Positions 1 through 8,900 of a stretch of DNA of 64,000 bases are shown in pieces. The notes under the pieces were generated by a model, which searched no databases, was not told the DNA's origin, and worked only from the letters and a program-made list of their open reading frames with translations. The DNA is from Massilia sp. Root335 (GTDB lineage: Bacteria; Pseudomonadota; Gammaproteobacteria; Burkholderiales; Burkholderiaceae_D). How positions within the stretch are numbered: the stretch's first letter is position 1; each line of letters begins with the position of its first letter. The DNA lies in assembly GCF_001425685.1 (NCBI RefSeq), contig NZ_LMCY01000049.1, positions 25,601-89,600 of the forward strand. The letters are read 5' to 3'. A program made the position numbers and the translations under genes.

Positions 1-976
1 CATCCGACACCTCGACGAGGAGCGTGTACAGGTTCGGCGTCTCGGCCGACCAGGGCTTGACGGACGGGATGGCGCCAGCCAGCGCCGCCTTGCCGTCCGC
101 GCCGGACTTGCCCCGCACGTGCAGGACTTCGCGCGCGCCGTCCAGCACGCGGGCGTCGACCTGCATCGCGGCCGGAACGCCCGCCATGTCGGCCACCAGC
201 GCGAAGCTGCCGTCGCGGTAGGCCGGCTTGTCCAGCGCCGCGGTCACGCGGTAGTCGCGCAGGCGCGTCTTCGGTTCCGCATACAGGTACACGCTGCGCT
301 CGATGCCGTTGACGCGCCAGAAATCCTGGTCTTCCAGGTACGAACCGTCCGCCCAGCGATACAGTTCGATCGCGATCATGTTGCGGCCCGGGTGCACGTA
401 GCGGGTCAGGTCGAATTCGGCCGGCAGCTTGGAATCTTCCGAATAGCCGACGCGCTTGCCGTTGACCCAGACGTAGTACGCTGCGCCCGCCGCACCGATC
501 TGGAGGAACACGTCGCGGCCGTGCCAGGCCGCCGGCACGTCGAACTCGCGGCGGTACGATCCCACCTCGTTGAGGTCATGCGGGATATACGGTTCGTTCT
601 GCGGAAACGGGTACTTGATGTTGGTGAAGATCGGCTTGCCGTAGCCCTGCGCCTGCAGCATGCCCGGCACCTGGATGTGGCCCCATTTGGCAACGTCGTA
701 CGACGGCTTGAAGAATTCCTTCGGGCGCGCTTCCGGGTTCGGCGAATACTTGAACGACCACGTGCCGTCCAGCGACAGATAGTACTGCGACGCGGCCTTG
801 TCGCCGGCCAGCGCCTTGTCGCGCGATTCGAAATTGAAGAACGTCGCCTTCATCGGTTCGCGGTTGACGGCCACGACTTCCGGCTGTTCCCACTCGGCCG
901 GTTGCGGCCGGGCCGCCAGCGCCGGCAGCGCCGCCGCGGCGAGGACGACGGTCGCGATGATGTTCATTGATGCCAT
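1..976 (-). CDS. GH2 LacZ-type beta-galactosidase, N-terminal part (cut by window edge)
   Basis: Hydrolyses beta-galactosides; probably exported, because residues 1-24 form a hydrophobic signal ending in an Ala-rich LPALAA stretch. The 325 visible codons match the LacZ N-terminal sugar-binding domain and the start of the immunoglobulin-like domain: SLDGTWSF, a VPGMLQ.QGYG segment, GYSEDSKLPAEFDL and RWADGSYLEDQDFWR line up with E. coli LacZ as I recall it. The catalytic barrel lies beyond base 1. Start ATG at 976 has AGAGG ten bases upstream; ATG 967 is an in-frame alternative. It follows the beta-helix glycosidase by 47 bases, so both probably share the promoter at 2617-2651. LacZ-type is firm; the natural substrate is not known. 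Confidence 0.9.
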   Translation of the reverse strand, partial: MASMNIIATVVLAAAALPALAARPQPAEWEQPEVVAVNREPMKATFFNFESRDKALAGDKAASQYYLSLDGTWSFKYSPNPEARPKEFFKPSYDVAKWGHIQVPGMLQAQGYGKPIFTNIKYPFPQNEPYIPHDLNEVGSYRREFDVPAAWHGRDVFLQIGAAGAAYYVWVNGKRVGYSEDSKLPAEFDLTRYVHPGRNMIAIELYRWADGSYLEDQDFWRVNGIERSVYLYAEPKTRLRDYRVTAALDKPAYRDGSFALVADMAGVPAAMQVDARVLDGAREVLHVRGKSGADGKAALAGAIPSVKPWSAETPNLYTLLVEVSD

Positions 977-1023
977 GAAGTGCCTGCCTCTTTCTCGTTG
1001 TCGGTGCATGATGGGCCTGTCCT

Positions 1024-2511
1024 TCAGCGGAAATGCAGGCCGTCGACGAATTCGTTCACCTCGAGCAGTCCCGCCTCGGGCGCGCTCAAGCGCTTGCCGC
1101 CGACGGTCACGTTCTCGATCGTGACGTTCCTGACCATGCGCGCGCCGTCGCGGCCCGTGATGCGCGCGGCGCTCGGCGCGCCGCGGCCCGTGTAATGGAT
1201 GTTGCGCAGGGTGACGTTCTCGATGCCGCGGCCGGGGCTCGTGTTGTACTTGGCCGTGTAGGCGATCTTGAGGTTGAACAGCTTGCCCTCCTCGATGCGG
1301 TCGACGCGGATGTCGTCGAACACGACGTCGCGCACCAGGTTGTCGTCGCCGGCCATGATGCCGAGCGCGCCCTCGTATTCCGGCTCGTCCTCGTCGTGCT
1401 CGAGGATGTCGATGTTGGAAAAGCGCAGGCGCTCCAGCACCTCGCTTTGCGGGTGGGCCGGCGTCGGCGTGTTGCCGTGGATGCCGATCATGACGGCGTG
1501 CGCGACGTCGGCCCACAGGGTCGAGTCTTTCACCTGCACGTCGCGGGTGTCGCCCCAGATGTCCCAGCGGTGGTTGTAGAACGTGACGCAGTCGTCGGAC
1601 GTGCGCACGAAGCTGTCCGCGATCGTCACGCGCTCGCAGGCGAAATGTCCCAGCCCGTCGGACCACTGGCCCGCGCCGATCGTGCGGATGTTCTTTTCGA
1701 CGAGGTCCTGCGAGGTGATGCAGCGCATCGTGCCGTGCGGCTGGTTGATGAAGATCGGACCGTCGATCTCGACGTGACGCGAATTCCGCACGATCATCAT
1801 GTCCACGCCGTCGAACAGGCCGTCGCTGATCACCTTGACGTCTTCCACGCCGTCGATTACGAGGGGATTCTTCATGATGGCCGCGCCGTGGATATACACC
1901 GTGGTGTGGGAACGCACGCGGAATTCGCCGCTGTGGATGCCGGGCCCGAAGAACACGGTGCTCTGCGTCATGTCGGGCGTCGTGCCCGTGCCGACGTCGT
2001 ACGAGGACAGGTCCGCCGGCACGGCCGGCATGTCGGCGCGGATCGCGTGGGTGAACACGTGCAGGTTGTGCAGGTGGTCGTCGTCGAATTCCACGCTCAG
2101 GTTGTCAGGGCGGCGCAGCGTGAAGTAGACGATGCCGTCGCGCACGACGGGCTTGACGCCCTTCGCATCCGGCCGTATGGTCACTTTCGAGAACATGCCA
2201 TTGTTCTTCTGGACCGCCACCTCCACCGCGCCGTCGAAATTGAAGTACACCATCGAGGCATCCTGGGGCTTGTCGAGGTCCACCTTGACGTTGTATTCGT
2301 ACAGGTCCTGCCACGCGCCGCCGGGCACGCGCACGCGCACCGTGTAGTCGTCGTTGTGGTGGGAATAGCGGATCGGGTTCGGGAACGGGTGCACCTGCAG
2401 CCGGTTCTCGCCGGCGTGGGCCGGCGCGATGCCGGCGAACAGGCCGGCGCACAGAACGGCAAGCGGCAAGGTGCACAGGCGTGCGAACGCACGTAACGTG
2501 GACAACAACAT
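1024..2511 (-). CDS. secreted right-handed beta-helix glycosidase, GH28/GH49-like
   Basis: Predicted secreted polysaccharide-cleaving enzyme of 495 residues. Residues 1-33 are a signal peptide ending APAHA. Residues 35-150 look like a beta-sandwich domain, as in GH49 and some bacterial GH28 proteins, and the rest is a parallel beta-helix with repeated rungs such as VEDVKVISDGLFDG and VRNSRHVEIDGPIF. RTSDDCVTFYN resembles the GDDC catalytic segment of GH28 polygalacturonases. Start is ATG 2511 behind AAAGGAG. It is the first gene of a leftward unit with the GH2 gene and has the clearest promoter-operator of the locus. GH28-like is the best guess; I cannot tell pectin from another polymer. Confidence 0.75.
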   Translation of the reverse strand: MLLSTLRAFARLCTLPLAVLCAGLFAGIAPAHAGENRLQVHPFPNPIRYSHHNDDYTVRVRVPGGAWQDLYEYNVKVDLDKPQDASMVYFNFDGAVEVAVQKNNGMFSKVTIRPDAKGVKPVVRDGIVYFTLRRPDNLSVEFDDDHLHNLHVFTHAIRADMPAVPADLSSYDVGTGTTPDMTQSTVFFGPGIHSGEFRVRSHTTVYIHGAAIMKNPLVIDGVEDVKVISDGLFDGVDMMIVRNSRHVEIDGPIFINQPHGTMRCITSQDLVEKNIRTIGAGQWSDGLGHFACERVTIADSFVRTSDDCVTFYNHRWDIWGDTRDVQVKDSTLWADVAHAVMIGIHGNTPTPAHPQSEVLERLRFSNIDILEHDEDEPEYEGALGIMAGDDNLVRDVVFDDIRVDRIEEGKLFNLKIAYTAKYNTSPGRGIENVTLRNIHYTGRGAPSAARITGRDGARMVRNVTIENVTVGGKRLSAPEAGLLEVNEFVDGLHFR

Positions 2512-2597
2512 CGTCTCCTTTACCCGTGCATGCGGACCGCGCCGCCGCCGGGTTTATCGTTTGGTTGCGGCGGGATCGGACTCTGCCCCGCCGTCGT

Positions 2598-2611
2598 TGG
2601 TATCGATAACA
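2598..2611. promoter_or_regulatory. LacI-type palindromic operator, GH28-like/GH2 unit
   Basis: TGGTATCGATAACA, matching the palindrome TGTTATCGATAACA at 13 of 14 positions. It lies at about +7 to +20 of the predicted start of transcription for the leftward unit, a position suited to repression. The TATCGAT core with TGTTA/TAACA arms is typical of LacI-family sites, for example the E. coli GntR operator. Copies occur at 2821, 10701, 10769 and 31741. Confidence 0.7.
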
Positions 2612-2616
2612 GCCTC

Positions 2617-2651
2617 AATTACATTTATATCACATCTGATGCGACTGTCAA
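2617..2651 (-). promoter_or_regulatory. sigma-70 promoter of the GH28-like/GH2 unit
   Basis: On the minus strand there is a perfect -35 TTGACA (2651-2646), a 16-base spacer and -10 TATAAA (2629-2624), giving a start near 2617. A good promoter with the operator just downstream fits a repressed, inducible unit. The interval 2512-2926 between the two divergent genes holds this promoter, the two operators and the promoter of the rightward gene; no gene is seen in it. Confidence 0.65.
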
Positions 2652-2820
2652 GACCATGTCCGCTTTCGCAATGGAGCGCGGCCATCGTCACCTGCCGATG
2701 ATAACGGCGGCGGCCGACGGCGACCCATATGTTTTTTATCGAAACGGATATCTTTTGCACATGGCAGATGCACTCCCGTCACCGGCCATGGCGGGCGCGC
2801 GACAGCTTGATTCGCGTCGT

Positions 2821-2834
2821 GGTTAACGATAACA
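2821..2834. promoter_or_regulatory. LacI-type operator, alginate-lyase-like gene
   Basis: GGTTAACGATAACA matches the palindrome TGTTATCGATAACA at 12 of 14 positions. It overlaps the expected -35 region of the rightward promoter (extended -10 at 2851-2859), so a bound repressor would block polymerase. Confidence 0.6.
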
Positions 2835-2850
2835 AAACAAGGGCGATCCA

Positions 2851-2859
2851 TGCTAGCAT
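2851..2859 (+). promoter_or_regulatory. extended -10 promoter of the alginate-lyase-like lipoprotein gene
   Basis: TGCTAGCAT fits an extended -10 (TGnTAnnnT). No good -35 hexamer is present at 2831-2836. The gene at 10651 has the sister element TGCTAGACT. Predicted start is near 2866, about 60 bases before the ATG at 2927. Confidence 0.45.
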
Positions 2860-2926
2860 CGGCGCCGCAGTACGGCAGCACTTCGATCGCAGTCCAACAC
2901 ACGCCTGCATGGCATGGAGACGCCAC

Positions 2927-5197
2927 ATGAAGAGAATCGAACCGCACGACAGCAACGAACCCGCCAGCCCGACCCGCCCCGCCCTCACGCCCGCGGAGGC
3001 GCCCGACGCCGTCTCGCGCGCCGAGCTGGGACGCCGCAGTTTCCTCCTGAGTCTCGGCGCCATTGCCCTCGCCGGCTGCGGCGCGGGCGGCGCCGACGGC
3101 CCCGCCGCCAGCCTGCTCTCCGGCGGGACGGCAGGTGCAACGGCAACCGGAACGATGAGCGGGACCGGCGCATCGACCGGCCCCTTCGTCCATCCGGGCC
3201 TGCTGCACACCCAGGCCGACTTCGACCGCATGCAAGTCAAGTACACGACCGCGCCCTGGTCCGGCAGCTGGAACATCCTGGTCAACAACTCGCACGCGAG
3301 CCTGACGTACACGCCGCATCCGCAGACCATCGTGTACCGCGGCTACGACGGCACCCACGCGGAGAACTACAGCACCCTGTTCAACGACGTGGCCGCCGCC
3401 TACGCCTGCGCACTGCGCTGGAAGATCTCGGGCGACATCAACTACGCCAACAAGGCCGTGCAGATCATGAACGCCTGGTCGTCGACGCTCACGTCGATCC
3501 AGGGCACGACGGACGCCGCCCTGGCCGCCGGCATCTACGGCTACGAATTCGCCAACGCCGGCGAAATCATGCGCACCTATACCGGATGGGCCGCGGCGGA
3601 CATCACGAGTTTCCAGAACATGATGCGGAATGTCTTCTATTCCATCAACCACGACTTCCTGATCCGCCACAACGGCACGGACATCACGCACTACTGGGCC
3701 AACTGGGACCTGTGCCAGATGGCGTCGATCATGGCGATCGGCGTGCTGTGCGACGACCGCACCCTGTTCGACGAAGCCGTCACCTATTTCCAGTCGGGCG
3801 CGGGCAACGGCGCCGTCGCGCAGGCCGTGTACTACATCCACCCGGGCTTCCTGGGCCAATGGCAGGAATCGGGGCGCGACCAGGGCCACAACACCCTCGG
3901 CATCGCGCTGATGGGCGCCCTCTGCGAGATGGCGTGGAACCAGAGCGTGGACCTGTACGGCTACGATAACAACCGCTTCCTGATGGGCGCGGAATACGTG
4001 GCGAAAGCGAACCTGATCCAGTCGGGGACGACCTATTACACGGTGCCCTACGTCCCCTACAACAACGCCGACAACGTCTACCAGGGCGTCTTCTCGACGA
4101 ACAGCCAGGGCAACGTCCGCCCGTGCTGGGCGCTGGTCTACAACCATTACGTCAACCGCAAGGGCCTCGCGGCGCCGTATTCGAAGATGTTCGCGCTGCA
4201 GATCCAGCCGGAAGGCGGCGGCGGCAACTACGGCCCGAACAGCGGCGGTTACGACCAGCTGGGCTACGGCACCCTCACCTGCACGCGCGATGCGATCGCG
4301 GCCGGCGCCGCTCCCAGCGGCCTGAAGGCGCGCACGCCGGCCGGCCAGGTCGAGCTGTCGTGGTGGGGCAGCGCCTACGGCACCAGCTACAACGTCAAGC
4401 GCGCCACGTCGACGAGCGGTCCCTGGACCACCATCGCGAGCGGCATCACCGACCTGCTGACGTACACCGACAATCCGGGCACCGGCACCTGGTATTACGT
4501 GGTCTCCGCCATGACGCCGGGCGGCGAAACGGCCGATTCCAACCGCGCCACGGCCAAGGTGGGCAAGACGCTCCATACCTACCTGGCGTGCAACGAGGGC
4601 ACCGGCACGGCGGTGTCCGATGCCAGCGGCCAGGGACACGCCGGCACGCTGACGGGCAGCGCCGCCTGGGGCACCGGCAAGTCGGGCAGCGCCGTCGCAC
4701 TGAACGGGAGCACGGACTATGTGAACCTGCCGGCCAACCTGGTGACGGACCTGACGGACTTCACGGTGGCCTGCTGGGTGTACTGGAACGCAGCGCGCAC
4801 CTGGGAGCGGATCTTCGACTTCGGTTCGGGCACGGGCCGCTACATGTTCCTCACGCCGCGCTCCGGCAGCGGCGGCGCGCGCTTCGCGATCACCGTCGAC
4901 GGCGGCCACGGCGAGCAGGCGGTATCGAGCACCACCGCACTGCCGACCTCGCAATGGGTGCACGTGGCCGTGACACTGTCGGGGCGGACCGCGACGCTGT
5001 ACGTCAACGGCGCCGTGGCCGGCACCAACAGCGCCGAGTTCCTGCCGCCGTGGCAGTTGGGGGGCACGAGCCAGAACTGGATCGGCCGTTCGCAGTATGC
5101 GGCCGACCCTTACTTCAACGGCAGGATCGACGAGTTCCGCATCTATCGCGGAGCACTCAGCGCGGCGGACATCGCGGCGCTGATCGCGTCCAGCTGA
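2927..5197 (+). CDS. alginate-lyase-like polysaccharide lyase lipoprotein with LamG-type C-terminal domain
   Basis: Predicted surface polysaccharide lyase of 756 residues. The N-terminus has a twin-arginine pair (R36, R37) before a hydrophobic stretch and a lipobox LAG-C51, so Tat export and lipidation are likely. Residues about 85-470 form an alpha/alpha-toroid of the alginate-lyase type (PF05426-like, PL38-like), with NWDLCQM and ESGRDQGHN as conserved segments. A fibronectin-like domain (about 465-545) and a concanavalin-like LamG domain (about 550-755) follow and probably bind glycan. ATG 2927 was chosen because GGAGA lies six bases upstream; the frame is open to 2729, but that start would bury the signal. 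A repressor-type operator lies 93 bases upstream. The substrate is probably a uronate-containing glycan (inference). Confidence 0.78.
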   Translation: MKRIEPHDSNEPASPTRPALTPAEAPDAVSRAELGRRSFLLSLGAIALAGCGAGGADGPAASLLSGGTAGATATGTMSGTGASTGPFVHPGLLHTQADFDRMQVKYTTAPWSGSWNILVNNSHASLTYTPHPQTIVYRGYDGTHAENYSTLFNDVAAAYACALRWKISGDINYANKAVQIMNAWSSTLTSIQGTTDAALAAGIYGYEFANAGEIMRTYTGWAAADITSFQNMMRNVFYSINHDFLIRHNGTDITHYWANWDLCQMASIMAIGVLCDDRTLFDEAVTYFQSGAGNGAVAQAVYYIHPGFLGQWQESGRDQGHNTLGIALMGALCEMAWNQSVDLYGYDNNRFLMGAEYVAKANLIQSGTTYYTVPYVPYNNADNVYQGVFSTNSQGNVRPCWALVYNHYVNRKGLAAPYSKMFALQIQPEGGGGNYGPNSGGYDQLGYGTLTCTRDAIAAGAAPSGLKARTPAGQVELSWWGSAYGTSYNVKRATSTSGPWTTIASGITDLLTYTDNPGTGTWYYVVSAMTPGGETADSNRATAKVGKTLHTYLACNEGTGTAVSDASGQGHAGTLTGSAAWGTGKSGSAVALNGSTDYVNLPANLVTDLTDFTVACWVYWNAARTWERIFDFGSGTGRYMFLTPRSGSGGARFAITVDGGHGEQAVSSTTALPTSQWVHVAVTLSGRTATLYVNGAVAGTNSAEFLPPWQLGGTSQNWIGRSQYAADPYFNGRIDEFRIYRGALSAADIAALIASS

Positions 5198-5207
5198 TCG
5201 CGTCCAG
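5180..5207 (+). repeat. 14-bp tandem duplication across a stop codon
   Basis: CTGATCGCGTCCAG occurs twice in tandem, at 5180-5193 and 5194-5207, followed by another CTGA. The stop codon of the lyase gene lies in the second copy, so the duplication lengthens only the untranslated tail. It looks like recent slippage. Confidence 0.8.
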
Positions 5208-5217
5208 CTGAGCGCGT

Positions 5218-5253
5218 AAAAAAGCCGGCCCGCGTCGCGCGACGCGGGCCGGC
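5218..5253 (-). terminator. intrinsic terminator of the leftward PEP-CTERM unit
   Basis: A perfect 13-bp stem (5224-5236 with 5241-5253) and a four-base loop are followed on the minus strand by six T (5223-5218). It ends the unit containing the 1582-residue lyase and the PEP-CTERM gene. On the plus strand the same hairpin lacks a T tract but may slow read-through from the converging lyase gene. Confidence 0.85.
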
Positions 5254-5272
5254 CGGATGCTTCAGCGCGGTG

Positions 5273-5893
5273 TCAGCGCCGGCGGCGGCGTGCGAGGGCC
5301 AGCGCCGTCAGTCCGATGCCCGCCAGCAGATAGGCGGCCGGCTCGGGCACCGCCGTCACCGCGGGATCGTTCAGGGTGGCGGCGACGCTCCCCTGCCCTT
5401 GCGCGCCGGTCGCCGGGGTCCAGGCGAAGTCCGCCAGCGCTCCCGAGACCGGATCGTAATGGCCGAGCGGCGCGAACGCGTCGTCGAACGCCGACACGAC
5501 GAAATGCGATACATAACTCGCCAGCGGGTCGGGCTCGCCGGCGAACGTCAGGTCGAACGACAGCACGCCGCCGAAATCCACGGCGTGGAACAGATCGTTC
5601 GCCGTGTCGTTGCGGAACGCGTACCCGCCCGGCACCGGCGTCAGGCCCCAGGAGTCGATGTACGCGCTGCCGTCGAAGCCGACCATGTGGTCGACCACGG
5701 CCGTCGCCAGCGGCACGCCGCTGCCGGCGCTCAGGTTCATGTCGATGTAGCCGTCGGCCACGCCGAACGTCGACGTGTCGATCGCCACGTGGATCGTGCC
5801 GGCCGACGCCGCCCCGGCGCCGGCCGCCAGCAGCGCGGCGAGGGCCGCCCGGGTGCACAGGGCGGCAAGTTGGTTCTTGAATCGGGTGTGCAT
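5273..5893 (-). CDS. PEP-CTERM sorted exoprotein, function unknown
   Basis: Protein of 206 residues made for export and retention at the cell surface. Residues 1-31 are a signal peptide ending ASA. The last 25 residues are a PEP-CTERM signal: VPEP, a hydrophobic span, and a terminal run of five arginines. In known systems this tail is cut by an exosortase (EpsH/XrtA type). The middle (about 32-180) is a beta-rich domain I do not recognise beyond similar PEP-CTERM proteins of this bacterial group. It starts nine bases after the big lyase gene, with GGAC before the ATG, and ends at a strong terminator, so the two are co-transcribed. A role in holding the lyase or its substrate at the surface is inference only. 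Confidence 0.85.
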   Translation of the reverse strand: MHTRFKNQLAALCTRAALAALLAAGAGAASAGTIHVAIDTSTFGVADGYIDMNLSAGSGVPLATAVVDHMVGFDGSAYIDSWGLTPVPGGYAFRNDTANDLFHAVDFGGVLSFDLTFAGEPDPLASYVSHFVVSAFDDAFAPLGHYDPVSGALADFAWTPATGAQGQGSVAATLNDPAVTAVPEPAAYLLAGIGLTALALARRRRR

Positions 5894-5902
5894 GTCGTGT
5901 CC

Positions 5903-8900
5903 TCAGAAATGGGGTTGGTAGAGCGCCGGCGTGTAGCCGACGATGCCGCGGGCCGGATTCGTGAACGTCAGCGGCACGGTCAGCGTCGCGCCGGGATTGA
6001 GCGGGCCGCCCACGACGACGTAGGGCGCGCCGCCGTTCGTGCCCGCGGCGCCGTCGAGCGTCACGCCCGCGGTGAGCCCGTTCAAGGTGAGCCACAGCGG
6101 GCCGGCCAGCGCCGTCGCGCCAGTGTTCGTGACGGTCACGCCGCCCACGTACTTGCCGGTCGCGCGGTTCAGCGTGGCGCCCTGCTGGGTCATCCTGACG
6201 CCCGTGCTCACGTCGGCCGGCGCGATGTTCACGGCGAGCGTGTGCTGCGCCTCGGTATTGCCGGCTGCGTCGACGCTCCAGTAGGCCACCGTATGGCTGC
6301 CCGTCGTGGCCAGCGCCAGCGCCGTGCCGGTCTGGCGCGCGCCGCCGTCCACCGTGTAATACGTCGCCGCGACGCTGCCGCCGACGTCGCTGGCGGACAG
6401 GGTCACAGTCACGTTCGTCGCGGGCGTGCCGTTTGCCGCGGACGCGGGGTCCGTGGCAGCCGTCGTGACGGGCGGCGTGGTGTCGGCGCCGTGCAGCGAA
6501 CCGTGCAGGCGCACTTCCGACAGGTTACCGAACCACGTGCCGCCGTTGTAGATGCGGATGTAGCGGTACGGGGCCGCACTGGCGACGGGGAAGGTCTGCC
6601 ATTCCGGCGTCGAGGCGGCCGGGCTGGTGAGCGTCGTCCAGCTCGTGTTGTCGTTCGAGCCCTGGATCACGGTGCCCTTCGCACGGGTGTAATACTGGTC
6701 CTGGCGCGCCGCCAGTTCCACGCCCGTCAGGTTGACCTGGTTGCCCGACTTGAAGTCGAACGTGATGAAGCTGCCCGCACCCGAGTTGTTGCTGCCGGTG
6801 CGGAAGTCCGAGATCGAGCCGAGGTTCGCGTCGAACAGGTTGTTCACGTTGCCCAGCGTGGTGGACGCGGGACGGTTGACGCTCGAGTCGATCAGCGTGG
6901 CGACGGCGGCCACGTTACGGATCGTGTCCGCCTCGTCCACCAGCGTCAGTCCCGTGTTGTCGGTCGTCGCCGTGCTCGTGAAGCCGTCCGCGCCGTTGGC
7001 CTGCTTGTAGCTGATCGCGAACTTGACGGCGCCCGCCGCCACGCCCTCGTTCAGCGTCGCGGTGGCCGTGAAGTTGATGTTGTCGGTCGTCGTCACGGCG
7101 GCCGGGACGCCCTGGATCGCGACGGCCACGTTGCTGACCGCTTCCTTGGCCGTGAACGTCAGCTTGACCGCGTTGCCGGGCACGATGCGCGTGCGCAGCG
7201 CCTGCGCGGAACTCATCGACACGGTCGCGATCTTGTTCGACGATGCGGCGGTGCCGTACAGGCGCAGCTCCTCCATGTTCCCGTACCAGTTATTGCCGTT
7301 CGTGATGCGGATGTAGCGGTATGGCTGCGGGCTGCCCACGGTCAGTGTCTGCCAGTCCGCCGTGTTGCCGGCCGCGTTCGAGATCGTCGTCCAGGACGTG
7401 TTGTCGTTCGAGCCCTGCACCACGGTGCCGTTGATGCGCGACGAGTACTGGTCCTGGCGCCCGATCACTTCGGCGCGCTGGATGGTCGCCTGCCCGCCCT
7501 CCTTGAAGTCGAACATCACCCAGCCGCCGTAGCCGCTGCCGTTCACGCGGAAATCGGTACCGCTGGCCAGGTTGCTGTCGAACAGCGTGTTCACGGTCGC
7601 CAGCAGGTCGGTCGCATTCCGGCCGCTGGAATCCTTCAGGCTCGTGATGGCCAGCAGATTGTCCAGGTAATTCGTCTGGTCGGCGATGAACAGCGACGTG
7701 CTGTCCGTCGTGAACAGCACGGGTTCGGCATCGACGCCGGCCGCCGTCTTGTAGTTCAGCAGGAACTTGACGTTGCCCGGCTTGACGTCGCCCGGCATCA
7801 CGGCCGTCGCCGTGTAGTTGACGTTGTCGGTCGTGCTCACCTGCGCGGGCTGGCCCTGGATCGTCGCCGTCACGGCGTTGATCGGCGCCGCGGCCTGGAA
7901 ATTCAGCTTGACCGTATTGCCCGGGACGATGCGCTTCTTCAGCGCCTGGTCGGAAGCGAGCGACACCGACGACAGCTGGTTGACCGTCTCGTGCCGGATG
8001 CCGAAGATGCGGAATTCCGCCATTTCGAACATGGTGCTCGACGGCTCGATCATCTGCAGCTTCAGGAAGCGGAACTGCTGGTTCTTCAGGTCGTCGCTCA
8101 CGTCCAGCGTCTGCATGTCTTCCGTGACCGCCGTCATGCCCGGGGTCAGGCGCACCCAGTTCTCGTTGTCGTTCGAACCGAACACGGTGACGCCGCCGAT
8201 GCGCTCGGGGAAGCTGGTCCGCACCTGCAGCTGGAACGCGCTGGCGTTGACCTTGTAGCTGGGGCCGAAATCCATGGTGTGCGTCAGGTTCTGCGCCTGG
8301 CCGTAGAACACGAACGAATCGGAACTGCCGTCCAGCAGGTTCGGGACGGCCGTGCCGAACGTGGACGAGACGAACATGTTCGCGAAGTTCATGCTGCCGT
8401 CGGCGAGCAGCGGCGTCAGTTCCGCGAGGCCCGTCATGGCGGCCTGCAGCGCGCCCAGCTTCTGGTAGAACTGGTCGTCGCCCGCCGTCGCCACCGCATT
8501 CGTCGCGTCCGCATAGGCCGCGTTGTAGACGGCCAGCGTCTGGCTGGTGTACAGCGTGCCGGGCTTGTACGCGGCCGTGACGGCCGCGATCGCGGACTGG
8601 CGGTCGGCGCTGACGACGATCCGCGCGGCCTTCGACGTGACCACCGTGCCGTCGGTCGACGTGACGATGAAGTCATAGGTGCCGGCCTGGGTCGGCACCC
8701 ACGAGAACGCGCCGGTCGTCGAGTCGAACCGGGCGCCCGGCGGCAGGTTGTCGATCTTGTAGGTGAGGACGTCGGTGGCCGTGGCGTCCGTCGCCGCGAA
8801 GCTGTACGCGACGGTGGCGGTCGATCCCGCGTTCGTGTACAGGCTCAGCGCCGCATCGCCGCTGGTGAACACGGGCGGCGTGATGGCGGTGCCCGGGTTG

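Noticed and set aside
2735..2748. Possible further LacI-type operator (TTTTATCGAAACGG).
   Set aside because: Only 9 of 14 positions match and one half-site is missing.
2729..2926. In-frame upstream extension of the lyase lipoprotein gene.
   Set aside because: It would put about 66 residues before the Tat/lipobox signal and run through the operator; GGAGA lies correctly before ATG 2927.
3962..3975. CGATAAC half-site inside the lyase coding region.
   Set aside because: Single half-site in codons for a Tyr-Asp-Asn stretch, no dyad, not at a promoter.
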